Assembly: GCF_905475345.1 (NCBI RefSeq)
Contig: NC_066587.1
Span: 4,339,070 to 4,403,069 of the forward strand
From: Vespula vulgaris
Taxonomy: Eukaryota > Arthropoda > Insecta > Hymenoptera > Vespidae
Direction: 5' to 3'
Length of the DNA: 64,000 nt
Shown: positions 35,873 to 48,600 of the stretch, one piece after another
Numbering within the stretch: position 1 is the stretch's first letter
How the letters are laid out: each line of letters opens with the position of its first letter
Position numbers and translations under genes: made by a program
Notes under the pieces: generated by a model
Told to the model about the DNA's origin: nothing
Seen by the model: the letters and a program-made list of their open reading frames with translations, nothing else
Databases searched by the model: none

Positions 35873-37589
35873 ATGTCTCTATCAGCAGAATTTCGACATA
35901 GTATCAAACCGTTGATAATTATGAATTCGATTTTTACCACTGGTCTGGTCGAATATTTTGTTGATAATAAGATTAACGGGATCGGTATTGTTCATGCTTG
36001 TTTTTCAATCATTTTCTACATTTCGATGACCAATGTTCTTTCATTTTCCTCGGTAACGTTACAAGATGAAAAACCGTTTCTTATAAGACTAACATATCAG
36101 TTATACGTTTATAACGATTACACATTTTACGTTGTCACTATTATCGCTGGGATTCTCAGAAGAAAGGTAAAAAGTTCTCCGTTCTTTTAATTTATTCAAT
36201 TCACCTTTATTTCTATTTTACGATATCTGATGTTATGTTTTACAGAAGATAAGACATCTCACGTTACAAATAGAAACTTGTATTCGAACTATGGATCAAT
36301 TGAATATACCCATGAATTTGTCTAAATGTTTACGGCAACAATATTATATAATATTAATTTTGATTTTCATCTTAATAAGTATGATAATAATTGATTATAA
36401 ATGGCTATATCTTTCCGAGACTCACATTTGGTCAATTTTTATGACATATTACATCGAACGTTATCCATTTATCATATTATTAGTGACTGATGTTACTTTT
36501 GTATTCTGGATGAGGCAAGTAAATCTTTTACGATATATCATAAAAACTTTAAATATTTATATTAAATTTTATCAAACCATAAACTTATAATAGATATATA
36601 CAGATAAAATTTAGTCAATTGAATGAACTACTAAAAGGCATGCTAACGACTAATATCGATTCGCCGCAACATAAAAGAATCCTTCAAATAAAAATTAGTA
36701 AGAAAGATGATTCTCTGTCATCTGGTATTTACCGAACGTATAAATCGAATGAAAACGTTATCAAGATTAAAAAAGCCAAGTAATTATTATATAATACAAT
36801 TTTATAAAATTTTTATTTTTGATTTTTTATATTTTATATTTTTTATCGAAGGAAGATACATCTGGAACTAATCAAGTGTGCTACGAATGTAAACGATGCA
36901 TATGGTCTACATATTTTAATGTCTGTATCAACAGCTTTCATTTTAATCACTGTTATATCTTACAATCTATACTATCACATAACTACCGGAGTCTACCGTA
37001 CGCAAATTTATCAATTTTTTCATTTCTTATATTGGATTTCTTATTTTGCGTTCAAGATAATCATAGTAAGTCATGTGTGTGAAAGAACTATATTAGAGGT
37101 ATGTTTTTTAAGTATTCATTATATTTTTCGCAAATTTCAATGGAATACTGAACGAAATAAGTATTGATGTTATATTATTCTTTTTTACATGCAATGAAAA
37201 CCGGAGATATCGTCTGTGAATTGTACGAACCGTCAACCAGCAAAGAATTTCGTGCTGAGGTAATAATCGACAAATGGAAATATGAGGGATATTATTATCT
37301 ATATTTTATGATCCTTTTAGATACGTGACTTCACTTTACAACTTATTCAAAACCCACTGACCTTTACAACTTGCGGTTTTTTTTATCTCGACCATACATT
37401 GATACGTAATGTACGTTTAAAGCATAATTTTTACTATTGATTTGTAGATATTTACTAAAATTATAGACAGCTAATATGTATTATTTTTAGGTGATCGGTT
37501 CCGTCACAACTTATCTCGTTATTCTCATTCAAGTTGGAAATGTACCAATACAAGTTTTCATTGAAGATTTAAATTTATCGTCTACATAA
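35873..37589 (+). CDS. Gustatory receptor, type T1 (GR-14)
   Basis: Exons are 35873-36166, 36246-36514, 36594-36779, 36852-37098, 37191-37259, 37321-37410 and 37491-37589, giving 417 residues. It begins MSLSAEFRHSIKPLIIMNSI. Exon 4 ends CERTILE (against TVTE or TMTE elsewhere), exon 5 starts AMKTGDIVCELYEPSTS, and the signature is TTYLVILIQ. Intron 2 has a GC donor (36515). Intron 4 is the shortest (92 bp), ends ACAT before G37191 and has the T1 in-frame TAA upstream. It closes the array; downstream there is no further GR sequence. Confidence 0.88.
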
Positions 37590-39339
37590 GAGATTTGAAA
37601 TCATTGTTACGCATTCTAAACTATCTACGAAATACGTTCCGTTTCATTATTTTGTATTGTTAAAAAGAAGGAAATGTAAATTTTCATTCATTGACAATAA
37701 TTCCAGATACATTATATATTATATTAACACAGTATAAAAAATTAATCAATATCTAAAATGCTTAAACGCTTGTTTATGATGAAAATTATAATAAAAATGT
37801 ATAGATTCTAAGATATAATAAAATTGAATATAACTATACTACCGTTTATTATCTAATCTCCTGATCGGTTAACAAGGGACGATCGATTCTCACGTACTCA
37901 TCCCTAACAATTTTCCACCAATTAAGAGGAAGATAGGGGAATACAGGCTCATCTCAATTACAGTTCCCTGCTCGTACAGGGAGGGGTAAGTACAGATAGA
38001 GGCGTTAGTCCGTAAAATTCAACTAGGTACCTATACAACTCGATAGATAGTAATACAGTAATTATACAATTCTTAAAGCAGAACCCTTTTAAAGGAATAA
38101 GTGAAGCAAAATATTATTGTTATCACCATTAAAATCAAATTGTAAAAAACATGTCACTGAATTCAAATTTATTAAAAAAATGCATGTTACGTTAAATGTA
38201 ATTGTCATGGATTCTCGTTATAGAGGTATCATGTAATATTGAATTATAGTATATGTAATCGATATGATAACATCAGGATAATAATTTCTTATCTTAAATT
38301 TCTCATCGATAGAAAATGTCTATATGCGAATAAGAAATAGAACATTTTCGCGGTAGTTACCCCGTATTGGCGACGACGTAGTACAAAGAGGAATTGTTCG
38401 AACACACGTTTTTGAAGAGGGGATAGCATTAATTGGGAATTAAGGGCGCGAACGTCGGTGACTGTCCGAGGCCACCTGCTACTATAGAAGTATCGTTGAG
38501 CCAAAGGGATTGATTTATCGCACCCATGGGTATACTGGAGAAGAGAATGTAGAGGGGTGTATCGAGCCTTTCTTATTCGACCCTTTATGGAGAATTATTT
38601 AATCGAAGCTCTCATATTGTCGGTTAAACTGATACTAAATCATTTTGTTTCTTTAAAAATAAATAAATAAATATAGAAATTTATGTAATTGTTGAATATA
38701 TGTAATAATAATAATTGAAAAATATAATAAATTATAATAGAAATATAAAGAAACCTTATTTTCTTACATTTAATATTTATGTTAGATGGGAATGTTTGTG
38801 CTAAAGGAATATAAAAAAGAAATAATTTTCGATTTATCGCAGTTTCCTTTTACCAACTAAAAATGCACCCTCCATTTATTTGACGATACAAATAGAAGCC
38901 TACGTACAGAGATTATGTAGAAGCCTACATACTTAGGATACGTAGGGGTTTCCTCCTGTAAACCATATGGGATGGATTAGAAACAGTAGCCCTCGAAAAG
39001 GAAACGTAAACAAGAGTTGTAATCCTAATAATCCGCAAATATCATTTATCATTTTGAAGCAGATTCACTGTAATGCGAAAGACTACCCTTAAAAAATATC
39101 GAAGTCATATTTTCTCTCATAAAACTTTAGGGTTGCCTATACTAGAGGTTGCTATATCGCAGTTATCATTTTATATAGTATTCTACATTACCGACAAGAC
39201 AATAAAGAAAGATCGAAATACCAATAACGTCGGTAAAAATAATCGCAAGATAAAGAAGGTTGTTACAAAAGTAAATTGTGTACATATAACACAGTTTTAA
39301 AATTTTATTTACAAATTTATAATTCTATAATCATAAGAA
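37590..39339. other. Intergenic region between the GR array and KRI1
   Basis: No gene is supported here. The stretch is mostly AT-rich. About 37,855-38,050 and 38,340-38,620 are visibly richer in G and C. Short chance frames exist (38,289-38,504 minus; 39,073-39,300 plus) but show no recognisable domain, splice context or conservation that could be judged. Polyadenylation signals for both convergent neighbours are possible, but none is distinctive in this composition. The GC-richer patch could be a conserved non-coding element; one genome cannot show that. Confidence 0.5.
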
Positions 39340-42300
39340 TTATAATTTTTGCTTTCCATATTTTAATTTGTTTTTTAATTTCTTTGCATTTATGCCATAC
39401 ATTTTCAATCTAGATGCATCTAATGTAGCTATTTGATTATCTGGCTCATCCTTTTTATTCCTTTTAAATTTCTTTTTATCTATTTTGGATTTCTTTGTTT
39501 TCTGAATGGTATGTTTTTTATTCGAATTAAATCTATGAAAAACTGTCTTTACATTTGGTACCATTTTCTCCACGTATTTTTTATCAATCTTCGAATCTAT
39601 TTCTGCTTTTTCGACATTATTCTGTTGAACATTTTTAATATTTTTTATTATCTTATTGTTAATGATATCATTTGTTTTTACTTTCTTGGATTCAGTTTCA
39701 CTGGAATGTTCCTTTTCCTTTCGCTTTCGCTTTTTATTGCTTTTCAATTCCGTAGTATTGGTAAGTGTCGTACTTTCATCATTATGGAATGCCTCTGTAA
39801 TTTCTTTTGTTTCCACATTTTCGCTAACTACTATTTGAACAGAATCATCATTACTATTTTTCACATCTTGCGAAAGAATATTATTAGCGGTAACATTATT
39901 AGATATAATGGAATTTTTCTTTTTACGTCGACGTTTCTTTTTTGTTTCATTCGTTGATATTTCACTCTCATTAGGTACTTCGGGCTCTTCAGGACTATCA
40001 AAATTATAAAATAATTATATATAAAAACGAAATAATATTATTTCATAATATAAATATATTATGTATTAAAAAAACTTACGCATATAAACTTTTAAGTATT
40101 TTCCGTTTCAATGTTTCATTCTGAGCCTTTCGTTGATATTCCTTGACATGTGTTTGTTCTACGTGTTCAGGCTTATATTGTAAAGCTTTTTTCAATGAAC
40201 ACCACTTGTTTAATTCTTTATCATCAGCCGTTAATATCTTATTAAAAAATAAAATATTTTCATTAAATATTTAAAGCAACATTATTTGTCCATATTTATA
40301 AATCTGTACATATGATTCTTACTTCTTCAACTGTTAAACCATAATCATTTGGAACAACTTTCCTATATTTAAATCTACATGGTAGATCACCAATCACATC
40401 TTCATAATCTAACCCATAATACTGATCAAAGTATTCCTCATAGGATGGATGTTTTATTGGATCAAATTTTGGTTTTTCTTTTGCTATAATTTCAGCGAAT
40501 CTAGTACGTCTTCTTCGTTTTTTCTTTTTTGTTCCCTCCACTAATTCTGATTGCAAATTCTGTGTCTCATCGTAATCTGCATCCATCTAGTATCAAAATA
40601 TGAAAATTAACACTATGATATATCATGAATTAATAATTCAGAATATAAAATTGTTACATTGAAGTCTGGATCTTCACAATGTGGTGCATCATATTCATTA
40701 TCAACAATTTCATCAACATGGGGATCAAAATCGTCCCAGTTTTTATCAACCCCTAATTCTTCATCAATATCAGGAAATTCAGGTTTTATATCATTTTCTG
40801 GTGCAGCATAGTATTCTTCATCAAAAATTTCTGTCATCTTTCGATCATGTTCTGCTGGATCAAAATCTCCGTCCAAATCGATATCATTAAAATGTATATC
40901 ATCATTTCCTATAAACAAAGCAATAAACTATTCATCTAATAATTTTTGTTACAATAACTATCACTTAAATACTTTCACTTATAATTTATACCTGTTATTT
41001 CTTTAAGTTTTTCTATTTTCTCCTCTATTTCTTTCCTTTTTAATGCCTTTAATTGTTTTAACTCCTCCTTCTTACGTGTTTTTTCTTCTTGCTTTCTTTT
41101 TTTTAATTCTATTCTCTTTTGTGCTCTACGAGTATCCTTTTTTCTAAGTGAGCTCTCCATTGTACGTGGATATCTATAAAAATAAATTATATATAAAGAA
41201 ATAAATAATTAAAATTAAATAGGATTACTTATTAATAATCACATACCTTTTAATAAATTCCTGATCAGGTTCTTCAAACCTGAAATTATATTTATGTTCA
41301 AATTCTTCTTGCTTATTTATTTGGTTTTCATCTTCTGATAAATTTTCATCACTATCATGAACCATTTCATTATAATTTAAATCTTCAATAGAAGATTGTG
41401 TATTTAAAAATTTATGATTAAGCACATAATCTCGTAAAAACTTTTCATTTGGATCTAATTTAGGATCATTCCAAAAGTCACGCAACGGTTTTAATTCTTC
41501 TTGCTCTTTAGGATCGATATCCTTCTGTTGTCCTTTTAACCATTCTTTATAAGCTTCTTCTTCCTGTATAATCAAAAAACATTAAATATATAAGGTAACT
41601 ATCATAATTTCTATTTCAGAATAAATATAATAATTAATTTACCTGCTGTTTCTCTGTTTCACTTTTTTCCTTTGGCTTTAAAAGTTCAATATCTTCATCT
41701 TCATCATTAAGTGCTTTCTTAAAACTTTCTTTAAGTAAACGTTGCTCTTCTATATATGTTGGATCTTTCTTCTGTTCTATTTCAATTTCATCTTCAGTGT
41801 CACTATATTTTCCTTCTCTTTCAGTTATAATTCTACGTTCATAGTCTCTTAGAAACATAGCTTTTTCTTTTTTCTTCTTTTTCTGTTCATCATTTTTTTC
41901 AGCTTCATTTGCTTGATCTTCTATGTTATTAAAAAATATTGTCTTTTTATCATAAATAAGAGGATCTTTTTTCTTCAAACGAGCTAATGTTCTATAAAAT
42001 TCTTTATCAAATTGTTCATTTAATTGCTAGAATCAATTGTTATCAAATTAATAAGATAAAAATTAATATTCAATAAATACTGAAATTTTATCACATACAT
42101 CTCCTTCGCTATCCTCTTCGGAAGAACTGGAACTAGAATCGGATTCAACTTCTTTATCTAAACTTACAGCAGTATTCAAATCTACACCATACTTTGTTTT
42201 CACTACATTAGCAACACAAATAAAATATTTATTAGGAATTATTAAAAATTACATACATAACAATATATCGAGTTATAAATGCTTACACTTATTAAGTTCT

Positions 42301-42398
42301 TCCTTTTTACGAAAATTATCATAATTCTGAGCATAATCCGTATTTACTTTTAACTCTCCATCAGAGTCGGAATTATCACAAGTAAACAATGTTGGCAT
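39340..42398 (-). CDS. KRI1: KRI1 homologue, small-subunit ribosome assembly factor
   Basis: Nine exons on the minus strand: 42398-42287, 42202-42099, 42026-41643, 41563-41247, 41173-40992, 40908-40658, 40586-40323, 40237-40080 and 39994-39340. They give 808 residues with all phases matching. KRI1 is a nucleolar protein that, in yeast, binds the KRR1 processing factor and is needed for 40S subunit production. Family landmarks are visible: the N-terminal NYDNFRKKEELNKLKTKYG; LKKKDPLIYDKKTIFF near residue 90; RDYERRIITEREGKYSD; the acidic DIHFNDIDLDGDFDPAEHD; and the conserved C-terminal domain with HPSYEEYFDQYYGLDYEDVI and ADDKELNKWCSLKK. After it comes a Lys-rich low-complexity tail of roughly 200 residues, longer than I expect from the human protein (about 700 residues). 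All introns are short GT-AG. Confidence 0.95.
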
Positions 42399-42660
42399 TG
42401 TCACTTAAATATATAAAATAATTTTTACAAAATTAAAAAGCAGATATATTTCCATATATTACTCTACCCTGCCATTTAGGTTAGATCAGGTTAAATCCGC
42501 CATGTGTCTGTATAATGTAGAACAGTGCCTCGACCGCAGCGACATCATTAAATAGCACAAAAAGTATGAATAACTAATAAAAACTATACACGTAAATATA
42601 TATAATAAAAACATTTTATTAATAATTCAGTATTAATATTGTATAAGTTGTAATTCAGCG
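42399..42660 (-). promoter_or_regulatory. KRI1 upstream region, squeezed against the satellite
   Basis: About 260 bp separate the KRI1 start codon from the first recognisable satellite monomer. It holds a GC-richer patch at 42,465-42,550 (CCTGCCATTTAGGTTAGATC, then TAAATCCGCCATGTGTCTG, then CGACCGCAGCGACATC), a likely transcription-start area. The promoter of an essential gene must therefore lie within this stretch or extend into repeat DNA. No TATA element can be singled out in such AT-rich sequence. Confidence 0.45.
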
Positions 42661-45600
42661 CAATTTCAGTTTTTGATAAATTTTCAATAATTTAAATAAT
42701 CTTTAATATACGCGGAATACAAAAAACTAATATTAAAACAATAATATATTCGTTTAACGATACAAAGAAAGTAACGCGAGAAAAAGTCAAAATTATTTTA
42801 ATTTAAAATATGAATACTTTGAAATTTTCGTCTCGCGATCATTGGCCTAGTACAATATAAACATATACGACTTTTATTAACTTTGTCGAATGTCGCGTTA
42901 GTTTCCTTTTATCCGTCGACGAGGGAACATCGCAGCTCTATCTTTCGAAACGTGTAAGCTTAGAAATTAATATTTTCGATAATTTTACAATTATTTAAAC
43001 AATTTTTAATGTACGCGAAATATAAAAAACTAATATTTAAACAATAATATATTCGTTTAACGATACAAAGAACGTAACGCGAGAAAAAGTCAAAATTATT
43101 TTAATTTAAAATATGAATACTTTGAAATTTTCGTCTCACGATCATTGGCCTTGTACAATATAAACATACCCGACTTATATTAACTTTGTCGAATGTCGCG
43201 TTAGTTTCCTTTTATCCGTCGACGAGTGAGCATCGCAGCTCTATCTTTCGAAACGCGTGAGCTTAGAAATTAATACTTTCGATAATTTTACAATTATTTA
43301 AACAATTTTTAATGTACGCGAAATATAAAAAACTAATATTTAAACAATAATATATTCGTTCAACGATACAAAGAACGTAACGCGAGAAAAAGTCAAAATT
43401 ATTTTAATTTAAAATATGAATACTTTGAAATTTCCGTCTCGCGATCATTGGCCTTGTACAATATAAACATATACGACTTATATTAACTTTGTCGAATGTC
43501 GCGTTAGTTTCCTTTTATCCGTCGACGAGTGAGCATCGCAGCTCTATCTTTCGAAACGCGTAAGCTTAGAAATTAATATTTTCGATAATTTTACAATTAT
43601 TTAAACAATTTTTAATGTACGCGAAATATAAAAAACTAATATTTAAACAATAATATATTCGTTTAACGATACAAAGAACGTAACGCGAGAAAAAGTCAAA
43701 ATTATTTTAAATTAAAATATGAATACTTTGAAATTTTCGTCTCGCGATCATTGGCCTTGTACAATATAAACATACACGACTTATATTAACTTTGCCGAAT
43801 GTCGCGTTAGTTTCCTTTTATCCGTCGACGAGTGAGCATCGCAGCTCTATCTTTCGAAACGCGTGAGCTTAGAAATTAATACTTTCGATAATTTTACAAT
43901 TATTTAAACAATTTTTAATGTACGCGAAATATAAAAAACTAATATTTAAACAATAATATATTCGTTTAACAATACAAAGAACGTAACGCGAGAAAAAGTC
44001 AAAATTATTTGAATTTAAAATATGAATACTTTGAAATTTCCGTCTCGCGATCATTGGCCTTGTACAATATAAACATATACGACTTATATTAACTTTGTCG
44101 AATGTCGCGTTAGTTTCCTTTTATCCGTCGACGAGTGAGCATCGCAGCTCTATCTTTCGAAACGCGTAAGCTTAGAAATTAATATTTTCGATAATTTTAC
44201 AATTATTTAAACAATTTTTAATGTACGCGAAATATAAAAAACTAATATTTAAACAATAATATATTCGTTTAACGATACAAAGAACGTAACGCGAGAAAAA
44301 GTCAAAATTATTTTAATTTAAAATATGAATACTTTGAAATTTTCGTCTCGCGATCATTGGCCTTGTACAATATAAACATACACGACTTATATTAACTTTG
44401 CCGAATGTCGCGTTAGTTTCCTTTTATCCGTCGACGAGTGAGCATCGCAGCTCTATCTTTCGAAACGTGTAAGCTTAGAAATTAATACTTTCGATAATTT
44501 TACAATTATTTAAACAATTTTTAATGTACGCGAAATATAAAAAACTAATATTTAAACAATAATATATTCGTTTAACGATACAAAGAACGTAACGCGAGAA
44601 AAAGTCAAAATTATTTTAATTTAAAATATGAATACTTTGAAATTTTCGTCTCGCGATCATTGGCCTTGTACAATATAAACATACACGACTTATATTAACT
44701 TTGCCGAATGTCGCGTTAGTTTCCTTTTATCCGTCGACGAGTGAGCATCGCAGCTCTATCTTTCGAAACGTGTAAGCTTAGAAATGAATACTTTCGATAA
44801 TTTTACAATTATTTAAACAATTTTTAATGTACGCGAAATATAAAAAACTAATATTTAAACAATAATATATTCGTTTAACGATACAAAGAACGTAACGCGA
44901 GAAAAAGTCAAAATTATTTTAATTTAAAATATGAATACTTTGAAATTTTCGTCTCGCGATCATTGGCCTTGTACAATATAAACATACACGACTTATATTA
45001 ACTTTGCCGAATGTCGCGTTAGTTTCCTTTTATCCGTCGACGAGTGAGCATCGCAGCTCTATCTTTCGAAACGTGTAAGCTTAGAAATTAATACTTTCGA
45101 TAATTTTACAATTATTTAAACAATTTTTAATGTACGCGAAATATAAAAAACTAATATTTAAACAATAATATATTCGTTTAACGATACAAAGAACGTAACG
45201 CGAGAAAAAGTCAAAATTATTTTAATTTAAAATATGAATACTTTGAAATTTTCGTCTCGCGATCATTGGCCTTGTACAATATAAACATACACGACTTATA
45301 TTAACTTTGCCGAATGTCGCGTTAGTTTCCTTTTATCCGTCGACGAGTGAGCATCGCAGCTCTATCTTTCGAAACGTGTAAGCTTAGAAATTAATACTTT
45401 CGATAATTTTACAATTATTTAAACAATTTTTAATGTACGCGAAATATAAAAAACTAATATTTAAACAATAATATATTCGTTTAACGATACAAAGAACGTA
45501 ACGCGAGAAAAAGTCAAAATTATTTTAATTTAAAATATGAATACTTTGAAATTTTCGTCTCGCGATCATTGGCCTTGTACAATATAAACATACACGACTT

Positions 45601-48600
45601 ATATTAACTTTGCCGAATGTCGCGTTAGTTTCCTTTTATCCGTCGACGAGTGAGCATCGCAGCTCTATCTTTCGAAACGTGTAAGCTTAGAAATTAATAC
45701 TTTCGATAATTTTACAATTATTTAAACAATTTTTAATGTACGCGAAATATAAAAAACTAATATTTAAACAATAATATATTCGTTCAACGATACAAAGAAC
45801 GTAACGCGAGAAAAAGTCAAAATTATTTTAATTTAAAATATGAATACTTTGAAATTTCCGTCTCGCGATCATTGGCCTTGTACAATATAAACATACACGA
45901 CTTATATTAACTTTTCCGAATGTCGCGTTAGTTTCCTTTTATCCGTCGACGAGTGAGCATCGCAGCTCTATCTTTCGAAACGTGTAAGCTTAGAAATTAA
46001 TACTTTCGATAATTTTACAATTATTTAAACAATTTTTAATGTACGCGAAATATAAAAAACTAATATTTAAACAATAATATATTCGTTCAACGATACAAAG
46101 AACGTAACGCGAGAAAAAGTCAAAATTATTTTAATTTAAAATATGAATACTTTGAAATTTCCGTCTCGCGATCATTGGCCTTGTACAATATAAACATACA
46201 CGACTTATATTAACTTTTCCGAATGTCGCGTTAGTTTCCTTTTATCCGTCGACGAGTGAGCATCGCAGCTCTATCTTTCGAAACATGTAAGCTTAGAAAT
46301 GAATACTTTCGATAATTTTACAATTATTTAAACAATTTTTAATGTACGCGAAATATAAAAAACTAATATTTAAACAATAATATATTCGTTTAACGATACA
46401 AAGAACGTAACGCGAGAAAAAGTCAAAATTATTTTAATTTAAAATATGAATACTTTGAAATTTTCGTCTCGCGATCATTGGCTTTGTACAATATAAACAT
46501 ACACGACTTATATTCACTTTGTCGAATGTCGCGTTAGTTTCCTTTTATCCGTCGACGAGTGAGCATCGCAGCTCTATCTTTCGAAACGTGTAAGCTTAGA
46601 AATTAATACTTTCGATAATTTTACAATTATTTAAACAATTTTTAATGTACGCGAAATATAAAAAACTAATATTTAAACAATAATATATTCGTTCAACGAT
46701 ACAAAGAACGTAACGCGAGAAAAAGTCAAAATTATTTTAAATTAAAATATGAATACTTTGAAATTTTCGTCTCGCGATCATTGGCCTTGTACAATATAAA
46801 CATACACGACTTATATTAACTTTGCCGAATGTCGCGTTAGTTTCCTTTTATCCGTCGACGAGTGAGCATCGCAGCTCTATCTTTCGAAACGTGTAAGCTT
46901 AGAAATTAATACTTTCGATAATTTTACAATTATTTAAACAATTTTTAATGTACGCGAAATATAAAAAACTAATATTTAAACAATAATATATTCGTTTAAC
47001 GATACAAAGAACGTAACGCGAGAAAAAGTCAAAATTATTTTAATTTAAAATATGAATACTTTGAAATTTTCGTCTCGCGATCATTGGCCTTGTACAATAT
47101 AAACATACACGACTTATATTAACTTTGCCGAATGTCGCGTTAGTTTCCTTTTATCCGTCGACGAGTGAGCATCGCAGCTCTATCTTTCGAAACGTGTAAG
47201 CTTAGAAATTAATACTTTCGATAATTTTACAATTATTTAAACAATTTTTAATGTACGCGAAATATAAAAAACTAATATTTAAACAATAATATATTCGTTT
47301 AACGATACAAAGAACGTAACGCGAGAAAAAGTCAAAATTATTTTAATTTAAAATATGAATACTTTGAAATTTTCGTCTCGCGATCATTGGCCTTGTACAA
47401 TATAAACATACACGACTTATATTAACTTTGCCGAATGTCGCGTTAGTTTCCTTTTATCCGTCGACGAGTGAGCATCGCAGCTCTATCTTTCGAAACGTGT
47501 AAGCTTAGAAATTAATACTTTCGATAATTTTACAATTATTTAAACAATTTTTAATGTACGCGAAATATAAAAAACTAATATTTAAACAATAATATATTCG
47601 TTCAACGATACAAAGAACGTAACGCGAGAAAAAGTCAAAATTATTTTAATTTAAAATATGAATACTTTGAAATTTCCGTCTCGCGATCATTGGCCTTGTA
47701 CAATATAAACATACACGACTTATATTAACTTTTCCGAATGTCGCGTTAGTTTCCTTTTATCCGTCGACGAGTGAGCATCGCAGCTCTATCTTTCGAAACA
47801 TGTAAGCTTAGAAATGAATACTTTCGATAATTTTACAATTATTTAAACAATTTTTAATGTACGCGAAATATAAAAAACTAATATTTAAACAATAATATAT
47901 TCGTTTAACGATACAAAGAACGTAACGCGAGAAAAAGTCAAAATTATTTTAATTTAAAATATGAATACTTTGAAATTTTCGTCTCGCGATCATTGGCCTT
48001 GTACAATATAAACATACACGACTTATATTAACTTTGCCGAATGTCGCGTTAGTTTCCTTTTATCCGTCGACGAGTGAGCATCGCAGCTCTATCTTTCGAA
48101 ACGTGTAAGCTTAGAAATTAATACTTTCGATAATTTTACAATTATTTAAACAATTTTTAATGTACGCGAAATATAAAAAACTAATATTTAAACAATAATA
48201 TATTCGTTTAACGATACAAAGAACGTAACGCGAGAAAAAGTCAAAATTATTTTAATTTAAAATATGAATACTTTGAAATTTTCGTCTCGCGATCATTGGC
48301 CTTGTACAATATAAACATACACGACTTATATTAACTTTGCCGAATGTCGCGTTAGTTTCCTTTTATCCGTCGACGAGTGAGCATCGCAGCTCTATCTTTC
48401 GAAACGTGTAAGCTTAGAAATTAATACTTTCGATAATTTTACAATTATTTAAACAATTTTTAATGTACGCGAAATATAAAAAACTAATATTTAAACAATA
48501 ATATATTCGTTCAACGATACAAAGAACGTAACGCGAGAAAAAGTCAAAATTATTTTAATTTAAAATATGAATACTTTGAAATTTCCGTCTCGCGATCATT

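Noticed and set aside
223..37589. Odorant receptor rather than gustatory receptor identity for the array
   Set aside because: The C-terminal TYxxxxxQ signature, the final short phase-0 exons and the GR-like opening of T3 proteins fit the gustatory branch; no odorant-receptor C-terminal motif is seen.
39433..39957. 174-codon open frame on the + strand
   Set aside because: It lies antisense to the last exon of KRI1, whose Lys-rich coding (AAA/AAG) leaves the opposite strand free of stops in that frame. The predicted Phe/Ile-rich protein is a by-product.
43869..44054. Minus-strand frame inside the satellite
   Set aside because: It is a chance frame in one monomer; other monomers interrupt it.
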